Source: CAZUHB01 sp964620445
GTDB taxonomy: Bacteria; Planctomycetota; B15-G4; CAYZWU01
NCBI GenBank assembly: GCA_964620445.1
Contig: CAZUHB010000001.1
Location: forward strand, 1-64,000
Reading direction: 5' to 3'
Length of the DNA: 64,000 nucleotides
Below the pieces are notes generated by a model, which saw only the letters and a list, made by a program, of their open reading frames with translations, did no database searches and was not told the origin of the DNA. A program made the position numbers and the translations under genes. Of this stretch, positions 40,940 through 49,994 are shown one piece after another. Positions within the stretch are counted from its first letter, which is position 1. The number at the start of each line of letters is the position of its first letter.

Positions 40940-42751
40940 ATGGATGAGGGCAGAGATCAGGTCAGGCGGATCAAGGACCTCCTCGATATCGTCGATGTGA
41001 TCGGTTCGTACATCGAGCTGTCCAAGCGGGGCACTCGTTATGTGGCACTATGCCCATTCCACGCCGAGAAGGCGCCATCCTTTTCGGTCAACCGCGAGGA
41101 GCAGTTCTTTCACTGTTTCGGCTGCAAGAAGTCCGGGGATCTCTTTGACTTTGTGATGGAAATCGAAGGCATCGCTTTTCGCGAAGCTCTCAAGATCTTG
41201 GGAGAAAAATGTGGCATCGAGGTGGTGACCACGGGACGAAGAGCGAAAGGCACCGGCAAAAGCTTCAAGACTCAGCTATTTGGAGTCCTTGAAACGGCCT
41301 GCGGCTATTTCGAAGAGAACCTTCTTTCGAATCGCGGCACGCACGCTCGGAAGTACCTCTCGGACCGTCGATTTTCTCCTGAATTCTACAAGGAGTTCAG
41401 GCTCGGATTCGCCCTTGATGGTTGGAGAGGGTTGCTCGAAGCTCTAACCCGAAAAGGGATTCCGCTCGCCGATCTCGAGAGATCGGGTTTGGTGAGGCAG
41501 AGCCGCTCCGGGAGAGTACACGATCTCTTCCGGAACAGGCTGATGATACCGATCTTTGATATGCAGGGGAGGGTTGTCGGATTCGGCGGACGGGTCCTCG
41601 ATGGCACGGAGCCGAAATACATCAACTCTCCCGAGACGGAGCTCTTTCAGAAGAACAGGCTTCTTTACGGTCTTAACCGTGCGCGCCAGGCCATATCGTT
41701 GAGCCGGACGGTCGTTATCGTCGAAGGTTACACGGACGTCCTCATGGCCCATTATCGCGATGTGTCCAACACTGTCGCGGCCCTGGGAACGGCTCTCTCC
41801 CAGGAACACGCCCGCATCTTGCGACGCATGGCAGATCGCGCCGTGCTTCTCTTCGACGGAGACAGCGCCGGCGCGGCAGCGGCCCAGAGGGGGATCGAAA
41901 TTCTTCTCGCCAATGATCTCGACATCACGGTCGTTTCCCTCGACAAGGGGAGTGATCCCTGCGATTTCTTCGAGCAGCACAGCGCCGAGGAATTCGAGGA
42001 GCGGATCGAGAACGAGGGGCGGGATTTTTTCGACTTCACCCTGCACGAACTCGAGGCGCGATTCGATCTGAAATCGCCCGGGGGGCGCACGATGGCGGCG
42101 CGCAAACTCTTCAGCCTGGTGACAGCCGTTGGAGATCCGATCAAGCAGGATCTCGTTCTGCATCGTATCGCCGAAAGGCTCGGCATCAGAGAGAACCTGC
42201 TGCGCTCGGAATTCTTCAAGGGGCTGCGCGACGAGTCGCGCTCACGGGGCGGAAGCGGGACGCAACCTCAGGCGAACGGAAACCGCGGTTCTCGTGCCAA
42301 GGCCGAGGAGGAACTGCTGCTCGGACTTCTGATACGGCCGCCGTTGATCGAAGAGTTCAGGGAATCGCTCGTTGCTGCCGGATTTCAAGGAAGTGCGGAA
42401 GCGAGGATTCTCGAACTGCTCCTGAGCCGCCAGGGCCGCGATTCGCTTCAGTCGAAGGAGCTGCTCCTGGAACTGAGGAGCGACGACATCGCCCGCAAGA
42501 GGCTGATCACGCTGCTCGCCGAGGCGCGACCCGGGGATTCGAAGGAGTCCGCGGAGCCGAGGAAACTGGTTGCCGGTGCGCTGCAGTTCTTCGAATCCCA
42601 GGCGGACGAAGACCGGTACCGCAATCTGAAAGAGATGAAAAAGGACGTGATTAGAAGCGGAAGCGATTCCGAAGCGGACAAGACACTGGCGGAATTGGAC
42701 CGTCTTCTCAGAGAGAAGAATACGAATCGGCAGCGCGGATTTGTCGAATGA
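40940..42751 (+). CDS. dnaG: DNA primase
   Basis: 603 aa. The zinc-binding domain has CPFH (Cys 38, His 41) and CFGC (Cys 59, Cys 62). The catalytic core has the TOPRIM Glu in VIVEGYTDVL (about 262) and DGDSAGAAAA (306-311), plus FGGRVLDGTEPKYINSPET. The C-terminal part (450-603) is the helical DnaB-interacting region. Synthesises RNA primers for lagging-strand replication. rpoD follows after 70 nt in the well-known dnaG-rpoD order. Confidence 0.97.
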   Translation: MDEGRDQVRRIKDLLDIVDVIGSYIELSKRGTRYVALCPFHAEKAPSFSVNREEQFFHCFGCKKSGDLFDFVMEIEGIAFREALKILGEKCGIEVVTTGRRAKGTGKSFKTQLFGVLETACGYFEENLLSNRGTHARKYLSDRRFSPEFYKEFRLGFALDGWRGLLEALTRKGIPLADLERSGLVRQSRSGRVHDLFRNRLMIPIFDMQGRVVGFGGRVLDGTEPKYINSPETELFQKNRLLYGLNRARQAISLSRTVVIVEGYTDVLMAHYRDVSNTVAALGTALSQEHARILRRMADRAVLLFDGDSAGAAAAQRGIEILLANDLDITVVSLDKGSDPCDFFEQHSAEEFEERIENEGRDFFDFTLHELEARFDLKSPGGRTMAARKLFSLVTAVGDPIKQDLVLHRIAERLGIRENLLRSEFFKGLRDESRSRGGSGTQPQANGNRGSRAKAEEELLLGLLIRPPLIEEFRESLVAAGFQGSAEARILELLLSRQGRDSLQSKELLLELRSDDIARKRLITLLAEARPGDSKESAEPRKLVAGALQFFESQADEDRYRNLKEMKKDVIRSGSDSEADKTLAELDRLLREKNTNRQRGFVE

Positions 42752-42821
42752 TCGATCTGCCGATTTGGTGAAACCTGACGGTTTCGTAAATAATTCAGAA
42801 TAATCGTTGGAGAGGCTTGCG

Positions 42822-44495
42822 ATGGCAGCATCGAAACGAGGAAAAAAAACGGGTCCATGGAAGAACAAGAAAGCCCTGGAGCTTCTGGAAAAAATGGATC
42901 CCCTCGTCAGAGCCATGGTGGAAAAGGGGAAGAAAAACGGCTACATCACCTACGAGGAGATGAACAGCATCTTCCCCGATGATGTGGACAACCTCGACGA
43001 CCTGCTCATGTACTTCGACGAGGAGGGCATCGAGCTGATCGACGAGAGCGATCTTCCCGATAAAGGCGAGAAGCCGTCTGCGGTCAAGAAGATCTACGAC
43101 AAGGCGGAATCGACGGAGAAAATCGACGATCCCGTCCGCATGTACCTCACCCAGATGGGCGAGATTCCCCTTCTCACGCGGGAGGAGGAGATCGCCCTGG
43201 CCAAGCGGATCGAGGGCACGCGGCGTATCTTCCGCAGACTGATTCTGGGGTCGGGTTTCGCCCTCAGGGAAGCGATCGAAATCCTCGATGACGTAAAACA
43301 CGGCAAGCTCGCCTTCGACCGGACCCTCAAGGTCCCGACGAGCGGTCTCGAATCCGGGAAGGAAGAGATCGCCCGGAGACTGAGAACGAACCTGAAGACG
43401 CTCAAGCGCCTCCTCCTCAAGAGCAAGGAGGAATACAAGCGGTACGTCAAGAATCAGTGCACCGCGTCCGAGAAGCCGGGACTTTTGAAAACCACGATAC
43501 GCCGCCGGCGCAAGGGGGCGGTTCTTCTCGAAGAGTTGAATATTCAGCTCAAAAAGATCAGGCCGATGATCGACATGCTCCACCGCCGGCATCTCGAGAT
43601 GCTCCGCGTCGAGAAAGAGATCGCCGCCTATAACAAACCCCGCAACTGCGCCGAGTTCCAGGAGCTCAAGCGCCGGTACGAGGTTCTTCTCGTCAAGGCG
43701 CTCGAACTGCCTCAGCGCCTGGGGCGCCGCATCGCCCAGATCGGCCAACAGTTCCGCGAATACGAACTGGCAAAGAAAAAGCTCTCCCAGGGCAACCTGC
43801 GCCTCGTCGTTTCCATTGCCAAGAAGTACCGCAACCGCGGCCTCAGCTTCCTCGACCTGATCCAGGAGGGCAACACCGGTCTCATGAAGGCGGTGGAGAA
43901 GTACGAGCACCTCAGGGGCTACAAGTTCTCCACCTACGCCACGTGGTGGATCCGGCAGGCGATCACCCGGTCGATCGCCGATCAGGCACGCACGATCCGC
44001 ATCCCGGTTCACATGATCGAGACCATGTCGAAGTTGCGCAATATCACCAAGGGCCTGATCCAGCAGCTCGGCCGCGAGCCGACCATCGAGGAGATCTCCA
44101 AGGCGGCTCTGATCTCGGTGGACGAGGCGAAGCGGGTGATGAAGATCTCCAAGCATCCGATTTCGCTCGACCGGCCGATCGGCGAAGGCGACGACTCCTA
44201 CTTCGGAGATTTCATCGAGGACGAGAGCGCCGAATCCCCTGTCAATGCGGCCGCTTACGAGATGCTCAAGGACAAGATCCACTCGGTCCTGCACACCCTC
44301 TCCTTCAGGGAAAGGGAGATCATCAAATTGCGCTATGGTATTGGAGACGGCTACACTTACACGCTCGAGGAGGTGGGCCGCATCTTCAAGGTGACGCGCG
44401 AAAGGGTCCGCCAGATCGAGGCCAAGGCTGTCCGGAAACTTCAGCACCCGGTCCGCAGCCGACTTCTCGAGGGATTCCTTGAAAGTGTAGAATAA
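42822..44495 (+). CDS. rpoD: RNA polymerase primary sigma factor
   Basis: 557 aa from ATG 42822 (GGAGAGG upstream). Region 1.1 is present (NGYITYEEMNSIFPDD). Region 1.2 begins at about 103 (DPVRMYLTQMGEIPLLTREE). Region 2 has LRLVVSIAKKYRNRGLSFLD and the DNA-melting YKFSTYATWWIRQAI. Region 3 begins RTIRIPVHMIE, and region 4 has LEEVGRIFKVTRERVRQIEA. A non-conserved region of about 180 aa lies between 1.2 and 2, as in housekeeping sigma-70. It recognises TTGACA/TATAAT promoters, consistent with those seen before pilB and rplM. A run of eight As (42842-42849) falls near the start of the gene. Confidence 0.98.
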   Translation: MAASKRGKKTGPWKNKKALELLEKMDPLVRAMVEKGKKNGYITYEEMNSIFPDDVDNLDDLLMYFDEEGIELIDESDLPDKGEKPSAVKKIYDKAESTEKIDDPVRMYLTQMGEIPLLTREEEIALAKRIEGTRRIFRRLILGSGFALREAIEILDDVKHGKLAFDRTLKVPTSGLESGKEEIARRLRTNLKTLKRLLLKSKEEYKRYVKNQCTASEKPGLLKTTIRRRRKGAVLLEELNIQLKKIRPMIDMLHRRHLEMLRVEKEIAAYNKPRNCAEFQELKRRYEVLLVKALELPQRLGRRIAQIGQQFREYELAKKKLSQGNLRLVVSIAKKYRNRGLSFLDLIQEGNTGLMKAVEKYEHLRGYKFSTYATWWIRQAITRSIADQARTIRIPVHMIETMSKLRNITKGLIQQLGREPTIEEISKAALISVDEAKRVMKISKHPISLDRPIGEGDDSYFGDFIEDESAESPVNAAAYEMLKDKIHSVLHTLSFREREIIKLRYGIGDGYTYTLEEVGRIFKVTRERVRQIEAKAVRKLQHPVRSRLLEGFLESVE

Positions 44496-44635
44496 CCAAT
44501 CCCGATGTGCTATCCTTTCACCCTTTGCGATCGAGGTCCAAGCCACCCCGCCGCAGAGGCGTGCCGTAACGGCCGCAGCGTCGGGGCGTGAAACAGGATG
44601 TTCGCATTGAAATCAATCAGTCGGGATGGGAGAGC

Positions 44636-45382
44636 ATGCCATTGACCGAGTCGGTGAGACGAACCCTGAAAGATCTTCTTAATCTCAGAGAGGTCGACCA
44701 GGAGCTCCAGCGCATCCGGAAGCGATGCAAGGAGTGTCCGAGCCTGATCGAAAAACACCAGCGCGACTTCGAGAGCGAAGGATTTCTTGTCGAGGAGAAG
44801 ACCAAGGCGATCGCCGATCTCAAGGTGGAGATGCGCCAGAAAGAGGTCGAACTCAAGACGTGCGAGGAGAAAATCGCCAAGCTGTCGGCCCAGCTCCTCG
44901 AGGCGAGCACCAACCAGGAGTACGCCGCTTTCCAGGATCAGATCAAGCGGATCGACGAAGAAAAGGGTGAGCACGAGACGCAGATACTCGAGACGATGGA
45001 TCGTCTCGAATCGATCGAGACCGAACTCAACGAAGCCCGGTCGGAACACTCGATCCGAGAGACGGAATTCAAGGACCTCAAGTCGTCGCTCGAAACGGAC
45101 CTGACCCAGTATCAGGCCGAGGCCGTCGAGCTGGAAAAGAAGAGGACCGAGCTGATCTACAATTTCGATCCCGAGGCTCTGAAAGCCTACGAGCGGGTCG
45201 TTGCCGCACTGGGCAGCGACGGTATCGTGCCGATCGAGAGCCGCAACTGCAGCGGCTGTTACATGGCGATCACGAGCAACGATTACGTGAAGATCTGCGC
45301 CATGAAGGAAATCGTTCTCTGCAAGTCATGCCAGCGGATCCTCTACAGCCCCGAGTTTCTCGAACGAGAGACGAACGGCTAG
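44636..45382 (+). CDS. coiled-coil protein with C4 zinc ribbon (DUF164-like)
   Basis: 248 aa from ATG 44636; GTG 44588 is an alternative but has no ribosome site. About 170 residues of charged coiled coil (KDLLNLREVDQELQRIRKRC ... STNQEYAAFQDQIKRIDEEK) end in a zinc ribbon. Its cysteine pairs are NCSGCYMAI and LCKSCQRILY. This matches the C4-type zinc-ribbon family often encoded near rpoD and dnaG. Role not established; nucleic-acid binding is usually assumed. It is the last gene of the rsmA-dnaG-rpoD stretch and converges on a radical SAM gene. Confidence 0.85.
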   Translation: MPLTESVRRTLKDLLNLREVDQELQRIRKRCKECPSLIEKHQRDFESEGFLVEEKTKAIADLKVEMRQKEVELKTCEEKIAKLSAQLLEASTNQEYAAFQDQIKRIDEEKGEHETQILETMDRLESIETELNEARSEHSIRETEFKDLKSSLETDLTQYQAEAVELEKKRTELIYNFDPEALKAYERVVAALGSDGIVPIESRNCSGCYMAITSNDYVKICAMKEIVLCKSCQRILYSPEFLERETNG

Positions 45383-45408
45383 GGAGGCGCAAGCCGTTCC
45401 CTGGACGA

Positions 45409-46344
45409 TCAAGAGCTCATACCCGATAGATCCCCCTGTTCGATACCACCGGCGGTCATCCGCGCCGAGATCCTGGAAACCACTTCGCCGGCTCGGGCTG
45501 ACCAGATCGGGGCAAGAAGCCTCTCCTTATCAGCGCTTCCGCAGAGGCGCATCACAACCTGGTCGGGTCTGATCCTTCGTAGAAATCCGATGGCCAGATC
45601 GATGTACTCGTCGAGTGACAGGGTGCTGATTTTGCCCCTCTCGAAAGGCTCGGCCAGCGCCGAATCCTTCGTGATGTAGAGATGGTGCAGTTTTACACCT
45701 TGCAGCGGGAGCGTCCGCACCAGGGACGCCGTGCGAGCCGCCGCGTCCGGTCCCTCGCCGGGCAAGCCGAGAATCAGATGAGCGGCGGTTTTGATACCCC
45801 TCGCGGCGGCCCTTTCCACTGCGTCCGTGAAGCAGGCCACGTCGTGGCCCCTGTTGAGCCGTTCCAGGGTGGCGTCGCTGGCGGTCTGGAGGCCGATCTC
45901 GAGCCACACATCGAGATCCCTCTCCTCGCTCCCGCGAGGCGCGAAGGAGGCGAGCAGGTCCAGAATCGGATCGGAGAGCGCATCGGGTCGGGTCGACACG
46001 CTGAGCCCCACCACACCGTCGAAGTCGCACGCTTCCCTGTAGAGCGAGCGGAGGTCATCGATGGGGGCCAGGGTGTTGGTGAACGCTTGAAAGTAAGCGA
46101 TAAAGCGTCGCACACCGCTCCTGGAGAGCCGGCTCACGCCGCGGATCATCTGCTCCGTGACTGTCTTCGTTTCATCGAACGCCCCCGTGCCCGAGCCACG
46201 GGAGTCGCAGAAGAGACACCCGCCCGGACCGCGGCCGTTCTCCCGGTGGGGGCAGGTGAATCCCGCGTCGATCGCGATCCGGTGAACCTTTTCGCCGAAC
46301 CGGTTCCTCAGGTAAGCGCTGTGGGAAAGGTATGGGGCATTCAT
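45409..46344 (-). CDS. radical SAM protein, YhcC/TIGR01212-like
   Basis: 311 aa from ATG 46344 (a TTG three codons upstream is possible). The N-terminus YLRNRFGEKVHRIAIDAGFT leads to a cysteine cluster (CPHRENGRGPGGCLFC). FQAFTNTLAPIDDLRSLY, WLEIGLQTASDATLERLNRG and AAHLILGLPGEG are typical of the YhcC subgroup, related to the Elp3 fold. The cluster spacing is longer than the classical CxxxCxxC, as is usual for this subgroup. Substrate unknown. It is divergent from selB. Confidence 0.85.
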   Translation of the reverse strand: MNAPYLSHSAYLRNRFGEKVHRIAIDAGFTCPHRENGRGPGGCLFCDSRGSGTGAFDETKTVTEQMIRGVSRLSRSGVRRFIAYFQAFTNTLAPIDDLRSLYREACDFDGVVGLSVSTRPDALSDPILDLLASFAPRGSEERDLDVWLEIGLQTASDATLERLNRGHDVACFTDAVERAAARGIKTAAHLILGLPGEGPDAAARTASLVRTLPLQGVKLHHLYITKDSALAEPFERGKISTLSLDEYIDLAIGFLRRIRPDQVVMRLCGSADKERLLAPIWSARAGEVVSRISARMTAGGIEQGDLSGMSS

Positions 46345-46451
46345 GGCTTCCAATTGAAAAAGTCGGCCTGCCGATTTATAAAGTCACTGGAAGAGAGTAA
46401 CTTAATCGGGTTGGGAGGTTCGACAAGGCATTCAATTTTTGGAAACCTTCC

Positions 46452-48374
46452 TTGAAAGTTCATAATGTCACGATAGGAACAGCGGGCCACATCGACCACG
46501 GCAAATCAGAGCTGATCATGAGGCTCACCGGTGTCCATCCCGATAGACTCAAAGAGGAAAAAGAGCGGGGGATGACGATCGACCTCGGCTACTCGTTCTA
46601 CGAGACGGCGCGGGGACTCACCGTGGGGGTCATCGACGTGCCCGGCCACGAGCGGTTCATCAAGAACATGGTCGCCGGCGCCACCGGCATGAGTCTGGTC
46701 ATTCTCGTCGTGGCTGCCGACGACGGCGTGATGCCCCAGACACGCGAGCACCTCAACATCATGACCGTACTCGGCCTCAAGAACGGGATCGTGGCTCTTA
46801 CCAAGACAGATATCGTCGACGAGGAGCTGGTCGAGCTGGCTGCAGAGGACGTGAGGGAGCTCGTGAAGGGCACCTTCCTCGAGGATGCGCCGGTCGTACC
46901 TGTTTCGTCCGTGACCGGTTCCGGATTCGACGAGCTCCGGACGAAACTCGACGCGGCCATCGATAGAGTGGTTCCGATCGATCCGACGGGCGCATTCCGG
47001 ATGCCCATTCAGCGCGTCTTCTCGGCCAAGGGATTCGGCACGGTGGTCACGGGCGTTCCGGTGAGCGGGAGCCTGAGGGTGGGCGACCCGGTGGAGGTCT
47101 TCCCGCACCAGTTCACCGGAAAGATCCGTGGAATCCAGGCTTATGACGAATCCCTCCAGGAGAGCCGGGCGGGCCATCGCTCGGCGCTCAATATTTCCGA
47201 TGTGGATTACCGCTCCCTGAAGAGAGGCCATGTGGTGGCGGAGCCGGGGAAATTCAGGACGACGACGCTCGTCGAGGCGGAGTTCTATTTCCTCGAGAGC
47301 GCGGGTTTTCAGATCAAGAACATGATGAGCGTGCGCGTTCACATCGGCACGGCCGAGATCATGGCCAGGATCGTGCTCCTCCAGAAGCGAAGGCTCGATC
47401 CGGGAGACTCGAGCCTGGTACAGCTGAGACTCTCCGAGCCGGTTCTGGTCGTTCCCGGCGATCCGTTCATCCTGCGCCTCCATTCCCCTCTGATCACCAT
47501 CGGCGGCGGACGGCTCGTGGGCCTCTCCTCGTTGAAACTGAAACGATTCAAGGATCATATCGTGAATCGCGTGGCAGCCAAACGGGACTGCCTGAACGAC
47601 CTCGAGGCCCAGGTCATCATCGAGGCCGAGAACAGGAAAGATGTCTTCTTTTCGGAGCGCGACCTGGCACTTTCGCTCAACGCCGATCTCGACGAGGTGA
47701 GCGGTGCGGTCCGAGGATTGCTCGACGCGGGAGAGCTCGTCGAGGTGCGGCAGGGACGCATGATCCACAAGGCGCTCTTCGAAAGGCTGACCGAACAGAT
47801 CGGCGGAATTCTCGACGAGCAGCATCGCCTCAACCCCCTGGCGCCCTACGTCGACCAGAAGATCATCCTGAAGCGCACACGGCTCGACCCGCCGATCCTG
47901 GGAGGATTGCTGAAGATCATGGAGTCGAAGGGGTCGGTGGAGACCGCCAAGGGCGGCCTGGCGCGGTGCCATGGATTCGAACCCCGGCCATCGGAGGAGC
48001 AGGAAGAGCTCCTCGGCAAGATCGAGGGGGAGCTGAGAGATTGCGGCGCCACTCCGCCGCAGGTGAACGAGATCGTCACCCGCGGCGACCATCCGCCCGC
48101 CGAGGTGGAGGCGGTCGTCAACTTTCTCGTCGCTTCGGGCCGCTGCATCAGGGTGGGACTCTACGTTTTCCATGGAACGGTCATCGACGCGATCCGCTCG
48201 GCGATCGAGGACGACGCCCGCGCCAATGGCGAGGTGAGGATACCCATCATCCGCGATCGCTTCAAGACCTCCCGGAAGTGGATCATCCCCTTGATGGAGT
48301 ATTTCGACGGGAGCGGCCTGACCTACCGCGATGGGGACAAGAGATACCTCAAGAATTTCTCGACAGGTCGTTGA
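46452..48374 (+). CDS. selB: selenocysteine-specific elongation factor SelB
   Basis: 640 aa from TTG 46452. The EF-Tu-like domain begins IGTAGHIDHGKSELIMRLTG with the SelB hallmark DRLKEEKERGMTIDLGYSF. G3 is DVPGHERFIKNM and G4 is TKTD (117-120). Domains 2 and 3 follow (RVFSAKGFGTVVTG), then C-terminal winged helices (about 390-640; FKTSRKWIIPLMEYFDGSGL) that bind the SECIS hairpin. It implies that the genome reads some UGA codons as selenocysteine. selA, selD and tRNA-Sec are not in the window. Its last 26 bases overlap the convergent gene. Confidence 0.95.
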   Translation: MKVHNVTIGTAGHIDHGKSELIMRLTGVHPDRLKEEKERGMTIDLGYSFYETARGLTVGVIDVPGHERFIKNMVAGATGMSLVILVVAADDGVMPQTREHLNIMTVLGLKNGIVALTKTDIVDEELVELAAEDVRELVKGTFLEDAPVVPVSSVTGSGFDELRTKLDAAIDRVVPIDPTGAFRMPIQRVFSAKGFGTVVTGVPVSGSLRVGDPVEVFPHQFTGKIRGIQAYDESLQESRAGHRSALNISDVDYRSLKRGHVVAEPGKFRTTTLVEAEFYFLESAGFQIKNMMSVRVHIGTAEIMARIVLLQKRRLDPGDSSLVQLRLSEPVLVVPGDPFILRLHSPLITIGGGRLVGLSSLKLKRFKDHIVNRVAAKRDCLNDLEAQVIIEAENRKDVFFSERDLALSLNADLDEVSGAVRGLLDAGELVEVRQGRMIHKALFERLTEQIGGILDEQHRLNPLAPYVDQKIILKRTRLDPPILGGLLKIMESKGSVETAKGGLARCHGFEPRPSEEQEELLGKIEGELRDCGATPPQVNEIVTRGDHPPAEVEAVVNFLVASGRCIRVGLYVFHGTVIDAIRSAIEDDARANGEVRIPIIRDRFKTSRKWIIPLMEYFDGSGLTYRDGDKRYLKNFSTGR

Positions 48375-49041
48375 GTAGAACCTCGAGAACGGGCACGCAA
48401 CCTTTCAGGTCCTCGATGCGGCCCTCGGCGTAGATCCTTCCCTGTTCCAGATCCTGCCAGATCCACTGGAGCGTCTTTTCGGCCTGCCTCAGTGCGAGCA
48501 CGGTGTTCCCGGCGACCTTGTTAATCCTCTCCTCCGTGGCGCTGTCCACGGGATGCCCTGAGACAGACAGCTCCTTCACGCGGCGCTCTATGCCGGCCAT
48601 GAGCTCCGTTATCCGCGTCCTTGTCGATTTGTGGCGTGTCACGAACCAGTCGATCAATTTGACACGGGAATGAAAGATGCCGACCTCGTTGACGAGCGAG
48701 GTGACCTCGTCTCCGATCCGTTTCAGATGCCGTTCCGTGTCGGGGCGCGTTGCGTTGTTGACCGTCTCGATACTGTGCAGGGCGGCGTTCAGCACGCGCT
48801 CCGCCTTGTCGACACGCGACCTCAGCTGGTGATGCCGTTTGTTGAGTCTGTCCGTTGTTTTTTCTTTTCTGAGACGTGCGAGAGGTTCGAGCGAGTCCTC
48901 GAGAATCTTTTTCACCGAGACGACCGATTCGGAAAGACGTTCGTGGTGGCGTTCGAGGTCGGCGTTCGACTCCCTGAACGCCATGTAGATCAAGCTCGCC
49001 ACGATGATCACGATGGCCGCGAGAATATAGAAGCCTTTCAT
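48349..49041 (-). CDS. membrane-anchored coiled-coil protein, unknown function
   Basis: 230 aa from ATG 49041 (TGGAGG upstream; ATGA overlap with the murU-like stop). An N-terminal membrane helix (ILAAIVIIVASLIYMAF) is followed by about 200 residues of charged, helical, coiled-coil-like sequence with many Arg and Glu. No conserved domain recognised. It is last in the amgK-murU chain, so it may act at the cell wall, but nothing in the sequence proves it. Its 3' end overlaps the convergent selB end. Confidence 0.75.
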   Translation of the reverse strand: MKGFYILAAIVIIVASLIYMAFRESNADLERHHERLSESVVSVKKILEDSLEPLARLRKEKTTDRLNKRHHQLRSRVDKAERVLNAALHSIETVNNATRPDTERHLKRIGDEVTSLVNEVGIFHSRVKLIDWFVTRHKSTRTRITELMAGIERRVKELSVSGHPVDSATEERINKVAGNTVLALRQAEKTLQWIWQDLEQGRIYAEGRIEDLKGCVPVLEVLLNDLSRNS

Positions 49042-49994
49042 GGCTGAACCTCCATCGACTCTCGGCACCAGTTGTAGCCTTCGCTTCTCACCGTATAGTC
49101 GACCTCTTCGCCGGCTGTAACCGTCGCGCCGGGCAGGAGCACGGAATGCCTGATCCGGCAGCCCCGGCCGAGCCGGCACCTGTCGCCGACCACCACGCCC
49201 GGGCCGAGCCTCACATCCTTCTCGATCGTCACGTCGGAGCCGACGAAAATCGGTTCGCCGGCATTCTCCGGCCGGCTGTCGACGGAGGCGGCCTCCAGGC
49301 CGAGCAGCCCCAGGTTCGCCTCGAGCAGAAGGCCCGGTGTGCCGCTTTCGGCCCAGAATCCATGGTGGACAAAAGCGTCGATCGGCACGCGGTTCTCGAG
49401 AAGAGGAACGAAGAAGTCGCGCACCAGGCACCCCCCCGGACCGGGCAGGTGTTCGATGAACGCCTCGCTCACGAGGTAGGCGCTGGCATTGACGATCAGG
49501 CGGCCTTCCTTGCGGCCCAGAAGGCCGGCGATGTCGGTGACGAAACCGTCCTCGCCGACCCACACGCCCCCGTAGGTGTCCACATCGCCCCGCGTCGCGA
49601 CGGCGATCGTGGCCGCCGCGCCCGACGAACGATGAGCGTCCACGAACGCATCGGGATCGATATCGAAGGCCACATCGCCCGCCACGATCAGGAGGGGCCC
49701 GCCCGGAAGACGGCCGGCCGCGCGCCGCGCACCGCCGCCCGTTCCCAGAATACGGGGCTCCTCGACAACGGCCGCGTCCATGCCCCAGCCCTTTACGTTT
49801 TCCACATGGTCGTGGATCATTCCCGGCAGGTGGTGGGCGTTGACAACGACGCGCTCGACGCCGCACTTCTTCACGAAATTAGCGCTCCTGTCGAGAAAGG
49901 TCGAACCCCCCGCCGGGAAGAGCGGCTTCGGCCGCTCTCTGGTGAATGGATCGAGGCGCGATCCGAGCCCCGCGGCCATGATGAAACCGTTCAA
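49038..49994 (-). CDS. sugar-1-phosphate nucleotidylyltransferase, MurU-like
   Basis: 318 aa from TTG 49994, chosen because GGGAGA lies 6 nt upstream and it gives the family N-terminus. GFIMAAGLGSRLDPFTRERP is the nucleotide-binding signature and KPLFP supplies the Lys. LLIVAGDVAFDID holds the metal Asp. The C-terminal 60 residues form a left-handed beta-helix tail (VTIEKDVRLGPGVVVGDRCR). Next to an AmgK-like kinase, MurNAc-1-phosphate uridylyltransferase is the best guess. The tail is not part of minimal MurU, so a different sugar is possible. TTGA overlap with the kinase stop. Confidence 0.82.
   Translation of the reverse strand: MNGFIMAAGLGSRLDPFTRERPKPLFPAGGSTFLDRSANFVKKCGVERVVVNAHHLPGMIHDHVENVKGWGMDAAVVEEPRILGTGGGARRAAGRLPGGPLLIVAGDVAFDIDPDAFVDAHRSSGAAATIAVATRGDVDTYGGVWVGEDGFVTDIAGLLGRKEGRLIVNASAYLVSEAFIEHLPGPGGCLVRDFFVPLLENRVPIDAFVHHGFWAESGTPGLLLEANLGLLGLEAASVDSRPENAGEPIFVGSDVTIEKDVRLGPGVVVGDRCRLGRGCRIRHSVLLPGATVTAGEEVDYTVRSEGYNWCRESMEVQP

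Noticed and set aside
42795..44546. 583-codon minus-strand frame opposite rpoD
   Set aside because: Mirror of the rpoD reading frame. No start signals and no homology recognised; similar mirrors occur opposite nadB, hflX, the helicase, the pil ATPases and selB.
44496..44635. RNase P RNA or other structured RNA between rpoD and the zinc-ribbon gene
   Set aside because: The gap is only 140 nt and shows none of the conserved RNase P core; no stable long pairing was seen.
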